A stretch of 54,575 bases of DNA, from NCBI RefSeq assembly GCF_009862265.1, contig NZ_WWGX01000058.1, forward strand, positions 1 through 54,575. The letters run 5' to 3'. The stretch is from Streptomyces sp. SID8352 (GTDB lineage: Bacteria > Actinomycetota > Actinomycetes > Streptomycetales > Streptomycetaceae). The notes below the pieces were generated by a model. The model saw only the letters and a list, made by a program, of their open reading frames with translations. It did no database searches and had not been told where the DNA came from. The translations under genes and the position numbers were made by a program. Below are positions 34,629-42,909 of the stretch, piece by piece (within the stretch, counting starts at the first letter, position 1; the number at the start of each line of letters is the position of its first letter).

Positions 34629-35609
34629 GTGAGGATCTTCGGCAAGGGACGGCACCGGCCCTCCGCCTCCTGGCGGCAGGCCACCGACCGGGCGTTCACG
34701 CTGATCGGCGACGGCCGCTACGAGGACGCGGGAGCCCTGCTGACGCGCGCCGCCGACCTGGAGCCCTGGCTGTCGGAGTCCTGGTTCAACCTCGCCCTGC
34801 TGCACAAGTTCCGGCACGACTGGGAGCAGGCGCGGGCGGCCGGGCTGCGCGCGGTGGCCCTGCTCGACCGCGACAACGGCGCCCCCGACTGGTGGAACGT
34901 GGGCATCGCCGCGACCGCCCTCCAGGACTGGCCGCTGGCCCGGCGCGCCTGGCAGGCGTACGGGCTGCGCACACCCGGCAGCGCCACCGACGCGGGCGAG
35001 CCGCTGGGCATGGAGCTGGGCAGCGCCGCCGTGCGGCTGTCCCCGGAGGGGGAGGCCGAGGTGGTGTGGGGGCGGCGGCTGGACCCCGCCCGCGTCGAGG
35101 TGCTGTCCATCCCGCTGCCGTCCTCCGGCCGCCGCTGGGGCGAGGTCGTCCTGCACGACGGGGTGCCGCACGGCGAGCGGACCACCGGCGCCGGGCACGC
35201 CTACCCCGTCTTCGACGAGATCGAGCTGTGGGCGCCCTCGCCCGTGCCCACCTGGGTGGTGCTGCTGGAGGCGGCCACCGAGGCCGACCGGGACGCCCTG
35301 GAGCGGCTCGCCGCCGACGCCGGGTTCGCCGCCGAGGACTGGTCGTCCTCCGTCCGGCTGCTGTGCCGGACGTGCTCGGAGTCCCGGATGCCGTCCGACG
35401 AGGGCGACGGCGAGCATCTCGATCCGCACGACCACAGCGAGCCCGGACACCCCGGCCCCCTGGGCCACCGCACCGACGGGCAGCAGTGGGTGCCGGAGCG
35501 CGAGTGCGGGGTGGCCGCCCCGGCCGGCCTGGTGCGGGGCCTGCTGGACGGGTGGGTCGCGGACAGCCCGGACTCACGGGACTGGCGAGACCTGGAAGAG
35601 GTCTGCTGA
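34629..35609 (+). CDS. TPR-containing protein of unknown function
   Basis: A 326-residue cytoplasmic protein. Residues about 15-115 form TPR-like helices (RAFTLIGDGRYEDAGALLTRAADLEPWLSESW split over two helices). The rest is a conserved domain with VVWGRRLDPARVEVLSIPLPSSGRRWGE. A cysteine pair CRTC (near 239) and an acidic His-rich linker (HLDPHDHSEPGHPG) follow. The GTG at 34629 is used; GGCGGG lies upstream. It is 60 bp before the deformylase gene and probably co-transcribed. I do not recognise a function. Confidence 0.8.
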   Translation: MRIFGKGRHRPSASWRQATDRAFTLIGDGRYEDAGALLTRAADLEPWLSESWFNLALLHKFRHDWEQARAAGLRAVALLDRDNGAPDWWNVGIAATALQDWPLARRAWQAYGLRTPGSATDAGEPLGMELGSAAVRLSPEGEAEVVWGRRLDPARVEVLSIPLPSSGRRWGEVVLHDGVPHGERTTGAGHAYPVFDEIELWAPSPVPTWVVLLEAATEADRDALERLAADAGFAAEDWSSSVRLLCRTCSESRMPSDEGDGEHLDPHDHSEPGHPGPLGHRTDGQQWVPERECGVAAPAGLVRGLLDGWVADSPDSRDWRDLEEVC

Positions 35610-35669
35610 GCCCTCCCCGTAGGCTTTGACGAGCATCATTCGTTCCAGGAAGGCAGGCATACGTCGGTC

Positions 35670-36320
35670 ATGGCCCAGCAGGACACCGAACAGCAGCACG
35701 CGGGCGTGCTCCCCGTCGACCCGGACGGGTACGTCATCGACACGGAGGACTGCGACGAGCGCGAGGCCGAGTGGCGTGGCCGCGGCACCTCCCGGCCCAT
35801 CACGGTCGTCGGGAACCCGGTGCTGCACAAGGAGTGCCGGGACGTCACCGACTTCGGCGACGAGCTGCGGACCCTCGTCGCCGACATGTTCGCCAGCCAG
35901 CACACGGCCGAGGGCGTGGGCCTGGCCGCGAACCAGATCGGCGTCGACGCGAAGGTCTTCGTCTACGACTGCCCCGACGACGAGGGCGTCCGCCACGTCG
36001 GGGTGATCTGCAACCCCCGGCTGGTCGACCTGCCCGCCGACCGGCGCAGCCTGGACGACAGCAACGAGGGCTGCCTCTCCGTCCCGACCGCCTACGCCTC
36101 CCTCGCCCGCCCCGACTACGCCGAGGTGACCGGGCAGGACGAGCGGGGCAACCCGGTCAGGGTGCGCGGCACCGGCTACTTCGCCCGCTGCCTCCAGCAC
36201 GAGACCGACCACCTGTACGGGTACCTGTACATCGACCGGCTCTCCAAGCGCGAACGCAAGGACGCCCTGCGGCAGATGGCCGAGAACGAGCCCCGCTACC
36301 CCGTGGTCCCCAACGACTGA
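35670..36320 (+). CDS. def: Peptide deformylase
   Basis: A 216-residue polypeptide deformylase, removing the N-formyl group from nascent proteins. Three motifs: GVGLAA (82-87), EGCLS (133-137, metal ligand Cys135) and QHETDH (176-181, two His ligands and catalytic Glu). The N-terminal 40 residues are an acidic extension not found in the minimal enzyme. The ATG at 35670 lacks a close ribosome site; AGGAAGG is 18 nt upstream. It is likely one of several def paralogs, as streptomycetes usually have more than one. Confidence 0.93.
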   Translation: MAQQDTEQQHAGVLPVDPDGYVIDTEDCDEREAEWRGRGTSRPITVVGNPVLHKECRDVTDFGDELRTLVADMFASQHTAEGVGLAANQIGVDAKVFVYDCPDDEGVRHVGVICNPRLVDLPADRRSLDDSNEGCLSVPTAYASLARPDYAEVTGQDERGNPVRVRGTGYFARCLQHETDHLYGYLYIDRLSKRERKDALRQMAENEPRYPVVPND

Positions 36321-36330
36321 CCCGGCCCCG

Positions 36331-36357
36331 CCGGCCCCGGCTCCCGTCCGGGGCCGG
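36331..36357 (+). terminator. Terminator after peptide deformylase
   Basis: A 10-bp perfect stem CCGGCCCCGG/CCGGGGCCGG with a 7-nt loop, 10 bp after the stop. Confidence 0.65.
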
Positions 36358-36583
36358 TCCCGGCCCCTTTCGCGCGGCGCCCGTCCGGAACCTCCGGCGG
36401 GCGCCGTTCCGCTGCCGGAACGCGCCACACCAGGAGGATTCCGGCACCGGGGAGCAGTGAACGCGGCAAATCCATTCCCAGAGGGGCCGGTTGTGGTGCT
36501 GAATGGAAGTGCGGGGATACGCGCGGGCGTACGTCCCGCTCAGTGCGAGGAGCGCGCCAGCTGCGGCTGAGAGGGGTTTGTAC

Positions 36584-37663
36584 GTGCATGTTTTCTCACA
36601 CGGCACCGCAACGACGACGATCGAGGTACCGCCTTCACTCCGTCTTCCCCTGATAGAGGCGGAATTTCCCCGGCAAGTGCACCCTTATTGGCCCAGGCTC
36701 CAGGAGAACACCCGCGCCTGGCTGGAGGAAAAGCGGCTGATGCCGCCGGGCCTGGTCCATGAATATGCCGACGGCCTGTGCTACACGGACCTCATGGCGG
36801 GCTACTACCTGGGCGCCCCCGACGTGGTGATGCAGGCGATAGCCGACTTCAGCGCGTGGTTCTTCGTCTGGGACGACCGGCACGACCGCGACGTCGTCCA
36901 CGGGCGGGCCGCCGACTGGCGGCGGCTGCGCGACGCCCTGCACGCCGCGCTCGACGCGCCCGCCGGCCACCTGCGCCACGAGGACGCGCTGGTCGCCGGG
37001 TTCGCGGACGGCGTGCTGCGGCTGCACGCCTTTCTCCCGGCGAGCTGGAACGCCCGCTTCGCCCGCCATTTCCACGCGGTCATCGGGGCGTACGACCGGG
37101 AATTCCACAACCGCACCCGCGGCGTGGTGCCCTCGGTCGAGGAATACCTCCGGCTGCGCCGACTCACATTCGCGCACTGGATCTGGACCGACCTGCTGGA
37201 GCCGAGCGCCGGACGGGAACTCCCGGAACCGGTGCGCAAACACCCCGCCTACCGCCGCGCCGCCCTCCTCAGCCAGGAGTTCGCCGCCTGGTACAACGAC
37301 CTCTGCTCGCTCCCCAAGGAACTGGCGGGCGACGAGGTCCACAATCTCGGGATCAGCCTCGTCACCCATCACGGCCTGACCCTGGAAGAGGCCGTCGGAG
37401 AAGTCAGGCGCCGTGTCGAGGAATGCGTCACCGAATTCCTCGGCGCCGAACGGGACGCGGTGCTCCTCGCCGACGCCCTCGCCGACGGCACCGCGCGCGG
37501 AAGGGAATTGAGCGCCGCGGTGCGGGCCTGCGTCGGCAATATGCGGAACTGGTTCAGTTCCGTCTACTGGTTCCACCACGAGTCGGGCCGCTACCGGGTG
37601 GACACCTGGGACGACCGCTCCACGCCCCCGTACGTCGACAACGAAGCGGCAGGTGAGAAATGA
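36584..37663 (+). CDS. cyc1: Epi-isozizaene synthase (class I sesquiterpene cyclase)
   Basis: A 359-residue sesquiterpene synthase nearly collinear with S. coelicolor EizS: it cyclises farnesyl diphosphate to epi-isozizaene. The aspartate-rich motif DDRHD (97-101) and the NSE triad N238-D239..S242..E246 (NDLCSLPKE) are intact; the C-terminal RY pair lies in HESGRYRVD. I chose the GTG at 36584 because GAGAGGGG precedes it and the product MHVFSHGT aligns with the known N-terminus; the frame upstream to 36503 is spurious. The stop overlaps the P450 start (ATGA), making a two-gene albaflavenone operon. Confidence 0.96.
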   Translation: MHVFSHGTATTTIEVPPSLRLPLIEAEFPRQVHPYWPRLQENTRAWLEEKRLMPPGLVHEYADGLCYTDLMAGYYLGAPDVVMQAIADFSAWFFVWDDRHDRDVVHGRAADWRRLRDALHAALDAPAGHLRHEDALVAGFADGVLRLHAFLPASWNARFARHFHAVIGAYDREFHNRTRGVVPSVEEYLRLRRLTFAHWIWTDLLEPSAGRELPEPVRKHPAYRRAALLSQEFAAWYNDLCSLPKELAGDEVHNLGISLVTHHGLTLEEAVGEVRRRVEECVTEFLGAERDAVLLADALADGTARGRELSAAVRACVGNMRNWFSSVYWFHHESGRYRVDTWDDRSTPPYVDNEAAGEK

Positions 37664-39024
37664 CCGTGGATTCGGTCAGCCCCAGGACCGACCCCGGGCC
37701 GCGGATGCCCCCCGTCGCCGGCGGCCGTGTGCCGCTCCTCGGCCACGGCTGGCGGCTCGCCCGCGACCCGCTGGCCTTCATGGCCCAGCTCCGCGACCAC
37801 GGCGACGTCGTCCGGCTCCGGCTCGGCCCCAAGACCGTCTACGCGGTGACGACCCCGGCCCTCACCGGCGCCCTCGCCCTGAGCCCCGACTACCACATCG
37901 CCGGACCGCTCTGGGAGTCGCTGGAGGGCCTGGTCGGCAAGGAGGGCGTGGCCACCTCCAACGGCGCGCTCCACCGCCGCCAGCGGCGCACCATCCAGCC
38001 CGCCTTCCGGCTGGACGCCATCCCCGCCTACGGGCCGATCATGGAGGAGGAGGCGCACGCGCTCACCGAGCGCTGGCGGCCGGGCGTCACCGTCGACGCC
38101 ACCTCCGAGTCCTTCCGGGTGGCCGTCCGGGTCGCCGCCCGCTGCCTGCTGCGCGGCCAGTACATGGACGAGCGGGCCGAACGGCTGTGCGGGGCGCTCG
38201 CCACCGTCTTCCGTGGCATGTACCGGCGCATGGTGGTGCCGCTCGGGCCGCTCTACCGGCTGCCGCTGCCGTCCAACCGGGCCTTCAACAGCGCGCTGGC
38301 CGACCTCCACCGGGTGGTCGACGAGATCATCGCGGAGCGCCGAGCCTCCGGGCACCGGCCGGACGACCTGCTGACCGCCCTGCTGGAGGCGGAGGACGAG
38401 AACGGCGACCCCATCGGCGAACAGGAGATCCACGACCAGGTCGTCGCGATCCTCACCCCCGGCAGCGAGACCATCGCCTCCACGGTCATGTGGTTGCTCC
38501 AGGCACTCTCCGCGCACCCGGAGCACGCCGACCGGATCCGCGCGGAGGTCCTCGGTGTCACCGGCGGACGCCCGGTGGCCTTCGACGACGTGCGCAGCCT
38601 GCCCCACACCGGCAACGTCATCGTGGAGGCCATGCGCCTGCGCCCGGCCGTCTGGGTGCTGACCCGGCGCGCGGTGGCCGACACCGAACTCGGCGGCTAC
38701 CGCATCCCGGCCGGGACGGACATCATCTACAGCCCGTACGCCATCCAGCGCGATCCCCGCTCGTACGCCCGCCACCTGGAGTTCGACCCGGACCGCTGGC
38801 TCCCGGAGCGGGTGACGGAACTGCCGAAGTACGCCATGCGGCCCTTCAGCGTGGGCAACCGCAAGTGCCCCAGCGACCACTTCTCCATGGCCCAGCTCAC
38901 GCTGATCACGGCGGCGCTGGCCACCCGGTACCGCTTCGAGCAGGTGGCCGGATCCCGGGACACGGTCCATGTGGGCATCACGCTGCGCCCCCACAAGCTG
39001 CTGGTCAGACCCGTGGAGCGGTGA
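37660..39024 (+). CDS. Cytochrome P450 CYP170A1-like (albaflavenone synthase)
   Basis: A 454-residue P450 that in S. coelicolor oxidises epi-isozizaene through albaflavenols to albaflavenone. The heme ligand is Cys403 in FSVGNRKCPSDHF, slightly non-canonical after the Cys (PSD instead of the usual xG). ExxR is at 323-326 (EAMR). The I-helix reads PGSET at 267-271 where most P450s have AGxET. DDLLT (235-239) corresponds to the aspartate-rich stretch linked to the second, farnesene-synthase activity reported for CYP170A1. No ferredoxin gene is adjacent. Confidence 0.95.
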   Translation: MTVDSVSPRTDPGPRMPPVAGGRVPLLGHGWRLARDPLAFMAQLRDHGDVVRLRLGPKTVYAVTTPALTGALALSPDYHIAGPLWESLEGLVGKEGVATSNGALHRRQRRTIQPAFRLDAIPAYGPIMEEEAHALTERWRPGVTVDATSESFRVAVRVAARCLLRGQYMDERAERLCGALATVFRGMYRRMVVPLGPLYRLPLPSNRAFNSALADLHRVVDEIIAERRASGHRPDDLLTALLEAEDENGDPIGEQEIHDQVVAILTPGSETIASTVMWLLQALSAHPEHADRIRAEVLGVTGGRPVAFDDVRSLPHTGNVIVEAMRLRPAVWVLTRRAVADTELGGYRIPAGTDIIYSPYAIQRDPRSYARHLEFDPDRWLPERVTELPKYAMRPFSVGNRKCPSDHFSMAQLTLITAALATRYRFEQVAGSRDTVHVGITLRPHKLLVRPVER

Positions 39025-39037
39025 CGCGGGGCGGGGA

Positions 39038-39092
39038 GGTGCCGAGGGGGGAGGGAGCCGGGGTGACCCGGCCCCTTCCCCCGTCCGGCACC
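39038..39092. terminator. Bidirectional terminator between P450 and nrdB
   Basis: An outer stem GGTGCCG/CGGCACC and an inner 16-bp imperfect stem ending GCCGGG/CCCGGC around a GTGA loop, centred between the two convergent stops. Confidence 0.75.
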
Positions 39093-39106
39093 GAGGTGCC
39101 CGGACC

Positions 39107-40186
39107 TCAGAAGTCCTCGTCCAGGTCGACGGTGCCCTCCACCGCCACCTGGTACGCCGAGGCGCGCCGCTCGAAGAAGTTGGTCAGCTCCTGCACCCCC
39201 TGAAGCTCCATGAAGGAGAAGGGGTTCTCCGACCCGTACACCGGGGCGAAGCCCAGCCGGGTGAGGCGCTGGTCGGCCACGCACTCCAGGTACTGGCGCA
39301 TCGAGTCGGTGTTCATGCCGGGCAGACCCTCGCCGCACAGGTCGCGCGCGAACTGCAGCTCGGCCTCGACGGCCTCCCGCAGCATGTCGGTCACCTGCTC
39401 CTGGAGCCGGTCGTCGAACAGGTCCGGCTCCTCCTTGCGCACGGTGTCCACCACGTCGAACGCGAACGACATGTGCATCGTCTCGTCCCGGAACACCCAG
39501 TTGGTGCCGGTCGCCAGCCCGTGCAGCAGACCGCGGCTGCGGAACCAGTAGACGTAGGCGAAGGCGCCGTAGAAGAACAGGCCCTCGATGCAGGCCGCGA
39601 AGCAGATCAGGTTCAGCAGGAAGCGGCGGCGGTCGGCCCGCGTCTCCAGCCGGTCGACGGTCTCCACGGAGTCCATCCACCGGAAGCAGAACTCGGCCTT
39701 CTCGCGGATGGAGGGGATGTTCTCCACGGCCGCGAAGGCCGCCGCCCGGTCCTCCGGATCGGGGAGGTAGGTGTCCAGCAGGGTCAGGTAGAACTGGACG
39801 TGGACGGCCTCCTCGAACAGCTGCCGGCTCAGGTACAGCCGCGCCTCGGGGGAGTTGATGTGCTTGTAGAGGGTCAGCACCAGGTTGTTGGCCACGATCG
39901 AGTCGCCCGTCGCGAAGAAGGCGATCAGACGGCCGATGAGGTGCTGCTCCTCGGGGGTCAGCCGGGCCAGGTCGGCGACGTCGGAGTGGAGGTCGACCTC
40001 CTCGACGTGCCAGGTGTTCTTGATGGCGTCCCGGTAGCGCTCGTAGAAGTCCGGGTAGCGCATGGGGCGCAGGGTCAGTTCGAAGCCCGGGTCGAGCAGG
40101 TTCTTGGTCGCGGCGGTCGCGGCGGGCGCGGCGGGCCGCTCTCCGGAGCCGTCGGCGGAGGCGGTCTCGGTGTGCTGGGTGGTCAT
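39107..40186 (-). CDS. nrdB: Class Ia ribonucleotide reductase beta subunit
   Basis: A 359-residue radical-generating subunit of class Ia ribonucleotide reductase. Metal and radical residues: Asp95 in GDSIVANN, Glu126 and His129 in EEAVH, and the tyrosyl-radical Tyr133 seven residues after the Glu. The first 30 residues are Ala/Thr-rich. Its ATG overlaps the nrdA stop by one base (TAATG). It is the last gene of the operon here: a convergent P450 lies 82 bp beyond the stop, leaving no room for the nrdS gene found third in the S. coelicolor operon. Confidence 0.95.
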   Translation of the reverse strand: MTTQHTETASADGSGERPAAPAATAATKNLLDPGFELTLRPMRYPDFYERYRDAIKNTWHVEEVDLHSDVADLARLTPEEQHLIGRLIAFFATGDSIVANNLVLTLYKHINSPEARLYLSRQLFEEAVHVQFYLTLLDTYLPDPEDRAAAFAAVENIPSIREKAEFCFRWMDSVETVDRLETRADRRRFLLNLICFAACIEGLFFYGAFAYVYWFRSRGLLHGLATGTNWVFRDETMHMSFAFDVVDTVRKEEPDLFDDRLQEQVTDMLREAVEAELQFARDLCGEGLPGMNTDSMRQYLECVADQRLTRLGFAPVYGSENPFSFMELQGVQELTNFFERRASAYQVAVEGTVDLDEDF

Positions 40187-42621
40187 TACTGGCAGGCCTC
40201 GCAGGACTCGGGGTTTTCCAGGGAGCAGGCGACCGCGTCCGGGTCGGCGCTCTGCTGGGCGGGTACGGCGGCACGCGCCCCGGCGGCGCGGGCGATCCGC
40301 GTCGCGGGACGGGAGCGCAGGTAGTAGGTGGTCTTCAGGCCCCGCTTCCAGGCGTACGCGTACATCGAGGAGAGCTTTCCGATGGTCGGCGTCTCCAGGA
40401 ACAGGTTGAGCGACTGGGCCTGGTCCAGGTACGGGGTGCGGGCGGCGGCCATGTCGATCAGGCCGCGCTGCGGGATCTCCCAGGCGGTGCGGTAGAGGTC
40501 GCGCACCTCCTCGGGGATCCAGGCGAAGTCCCGCACGGAGCCGTTGGCCTCGCGCAGCGCCTCGCGGGTGCGGGCGTCCCAGACGCCGAGCCGCTTGAGG
40601 TCCTCCACCAGATAGGAGTTGACCTGGAGGAACTCGCCGGACAGGGTCTCGCGCTTGAACAGGTTGGACACCTGCGGCTCGATGCACTCGTAGACGCCCG
40701 CGATGGAGGCGATGGTGGCCGTCGGCGCGATGGCCAGGAGCAGCGCGTTGCGCAGACCGGTGGTGGCGATGCGCTCCCGCAGGGCCGCCCAGCGCTCCGG
40801 CCACTCCGGCCGCACGCCGTAGTGGTCGGGGTGCAGCACGCCCCGGGCGGTGCGGGTGCTCTCCCAGGCCGGCAGCGGGCCCGAGCGCTCGGCGAGGTCC
40901 GCGGAGGTCTCGTAGGCGGCGAGCATGATCCGCTCGGCGATCCGGGTGGACAGGGCCTTCGCGGCGGGGGAGTCGAAGGGCAGGCGCAGCCGGAAGAAGA
41001 CGTCCTGGAGGCCCATCACGCCGAGGCCGACCGGGCGCCAGCGGGCGTTGGAGCGGCCCGCCTGCTCGGTCGGGTAGAAGTTGATGTCGACGACCCGGTC
41101 CAGGAAGGTCACGGCCGTGCGCACGGTGGCGTCCAGCCGCTCCCAGTCCATGTCCCCGGCCGCCGTGTCGACGAACGCCCCGAGGTTGACGGAGCCCAGG
41201 TTGCAGACGGCCGTCTCCCCGTCGTCGGTGACCTCGATGATCTCCGTGCAGAGGTTGGAGGAGTGGACGACGTGGCCCGGCTCGGCGGTCTGGTTGGCGG
41301 TGCGGTTGGCGGCGTCCTTGAAGGTCATCCAGCCGTTGCCGGTCTGCGCCAGGGTGCGCATCATCCGCCCGTACAGCTCCCGCGCCGAAAGCGTCCTGCG
41401 GGCCAGCCCGGCCTCCTCGGCCGCTCGGTAGGCGGCGTCGAACTCCTCGCCCCACAGATCGGTGAGCCCGGGGACGTCGGCGGGGGAGAACAGCGACCAG
41501 TCGCCGTCCGCGTCCACCCGGCGCATGAACTCGTCGGGGATCCAGTGCGCGAGGTTCAGGTTGTGGGTGCGGCGGGCGTCCTCGCCGGTGTTGTCCCGCA
41601 GCTCCAGGAACTCCTCGATGTCCGCGTGCCAGGTCTCCAGGTAGACCGCCGCGGCCCCCTTGCGCCGGCCGCCCTGGTTCACGGCGGCGACCGAGGCGTC
41701 CAGGGTCTTCAGGAACGGGACGATGCCGTTGGAGTGCCCGTTGGTGCCGCGGATCAGCGAACCCCGGGAGCGGATGCGGGAGTAGGCGATGCCGATGCCG
41801 CCGGCGTGCTTGGACAGGCGGGCGACCTGGTGGAGCCGGTCGTAGAGGGAGTCCAGCTCGTCCTTGGGGGAGTCGAGGAGGTAGCAGGACGACATCTGGG
41901 CGTGCCGGGTGCCCGAGTTGAACAGGGTGGGGGAGGAGGGCAGGTAGTCGAGGCGGCTCATCAGCCCGTAGAGCGCGTCCACCTCGTCGAGGACCCGGGT
42001 GCCGGTCGCCGCGTCCGGCGCCGTGTCGTCCGCGAGGCCCGCGGCGACGCGCAGCAGGAAGTGCTGGGGCGTCTCGACGACCTTGCGGGTGACCGGGTGG
42101 CGCAGCAGATAGCGGCTGTGCAGGGTGCGCAGGCCGAAGTAGCCGAAGCGGTCGTCGGCGTCCGGGTCGATCAGGGCGTCCAGGTGCTCCGCGTGCTTGA
42201 GGACGAACGCGGCGGTCCGGTCGCCGATCAGGCCCTCGCGGTGCCCGGTGGCGACGGACTCGGTGAACCGGGTGACGCCCTGGGAGGCGGCCTCGGCGCG
42301 GATGCCGATGGTCAGCAGCCGGGCGGCCAGCCGCGAGTAGACGGGGTCCTCCGAGATCAGCCCCGCCGCGGTCTCCGTGGCCAGCTCGCGCAGCTCGGCC
42401 TCGTCGGCGTGGGCGGACCGGCCGCGCAGCGCGGCGGCGGCGACCCGGCCGGGGTCGGCGTCGGGGAGGTCGGCGGTCAGCCCGGTCAGGGTGCGCAGCA
42501 GCGCGGTACCGGGACCGTCGGTTCCCGCGGACGCGGGGGCGGCCGCCACCGGGGCGGTCGTCACCGTGGCTGGAGCCGTCACCCGGATCGCTGAGGCCGG
42601 ATCGGCTGGCGCGGTGGTCAC
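40186..42621 (-). CDS. nrdA: Class Ia ribonucleotide reductase alpha subunit
   Basis: An 811-residue catalytic subunit reducing ribonucleoside diphosphates. Active site: the first redox Cys in MSSCYLL, the radical triad NLCTE followed by the second redox Cys in AVCNLGSVNL, tyrosines in TTYYLRS and the C-terminal thioredoxin-reducible ESCEAC. GTG 42621 is preceded by GAGGGAG with an 8-nt gap. A cobalamin riboswitch lies in the leader, so expression should fall when B12 is available and the class II enzyme can work. Candidate NrdR boxes lie further upstream. Confidence 0.96.
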   Translation of the reverse strand: MTTAPADPASAIRVTAPATVTTAPVAAAPASAGTDGPGTALLRTLTGLTADLPDADPGRVAAAALRGRSAHADEAELRELATETAAGLISEDPVYSRLAARLLTIGIRAEAASQGVTRFTESVATGHREGLIGDRTAAFVLKHAEHLDALIDPDADDRFGYFGLRTLHSRYLLRHPVTRKVVETPQHFLLRVAAGLADDTAPDAATGTRVLDEVDALYGLMSRLDYLPSSPTLFNSGTRHAQMSSCYLLDSPKDELDSLYDRLHQVARLSKHAGGIGIAYSRIRSRGSLIRGTNGHSNGIVPFLKTLDASVAAVNQGGRRKGAAAVYLETWHADIEEFLELRDNTGEDARRTHNLNLAHWIPDEFMRRVDADGDWSLFSPADVPGLTDLWGEEFDAAYRAAEEAGLARRTLSARELYGRMMRTLAQTGNGWMTFKDAANRTANQTAEPGHVVHSSNLCTEIIEVTDDGETAVCNLGSVNLGAFVDTAAGDMDWERLDATVRTAVTFLDRVVDINFYPTEQAGRSNARWRPVGLGVMGLQDVFFRLRLPFDSPAAKALSTRIAERIMLAAYETSADLAERSGPLPAWESTRTARGVLHPDHYGVRPEWPERWAALRERIATTGLRNALLLAIAPTATIASIAGVYECIEPQVSNLFKRETLSGEFLQVNSYLVEDLKRLGVWDARTREALREANGSVRDFAWIPEEVRDLYRTAWEIPQRGLIDMAAARTPYLDQAQSLNLFLETPTIGKLSSMYAYAWKRGLKTTYYLRSRPATRIARAAGARAAVPAQQSADPDAVACSLENPESCEACQ

Positions 42622-42757
42622 GTGGAGCACTCCCTCGCTCGGCACGGGGCCATGCGGAGGGCAGGGGCAGCTCACGAGCGCACGGGGCGGTCGAGTCCAC
42701 CGACCCACTCCGCGAGGCCCGGACGTCATGGCACCCGGCCGGGACGGCAGGGCGCAC

Positions 42758-42881
42758 TGCCGGCAGGTCCTCGGACTGACAAGCGTGCGGAAACGCGCGA
42801 GTACACCGTTGCGGGACAGTTCCGGATTCGCACCGGATTCCCCTGCGACGACAGCGAGCATGAGCATACATCTTGTGCCGG
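42758..42881 (-). promoter_or_regulatory. Cobalamin (adenosylcobalamin) riboswitch controlling nrdAB
   Basis: On the minus strand the core reads GGGGAATCCGGTGCGAATCC, then ACTGTCCCGCAACGGT, and the B12 box AGTCCGAGGACCTGCCGG. P1 can form between CCGGCA (42881-42876) and TGCCGG (42765-42760), though the 5' boundary is uncertain. A 6-bp hairpin (42745-42762) overlaps the P1 3' strand and could be the switching element. It sits about 140 nt before the nrdA GTG, matching the published nrdABS riboswitch of S. coelicolor. Confidence 0.93.
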
Positions 42882-42909
42882 GGAGCGGAAGCACCCCCAG
42901 ATGTAGTGT
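42863..42909 (-). promoter_or_regulatory. Possible pair of NrdR boxes
   Basis: Two 16-bp sites, AGCATACATCTTGTGC (42863-42878) and CCCCCAGATGTAGTGT (42894-42909), resemble the NrdR box ACACWATATATWGTGT with several mismatches. They are spaced exactly 31 bp, three helical turns, as typical NrdR pairs are. The first overlaps the presumed riboswitch 5' end. Confidence 0.45.
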
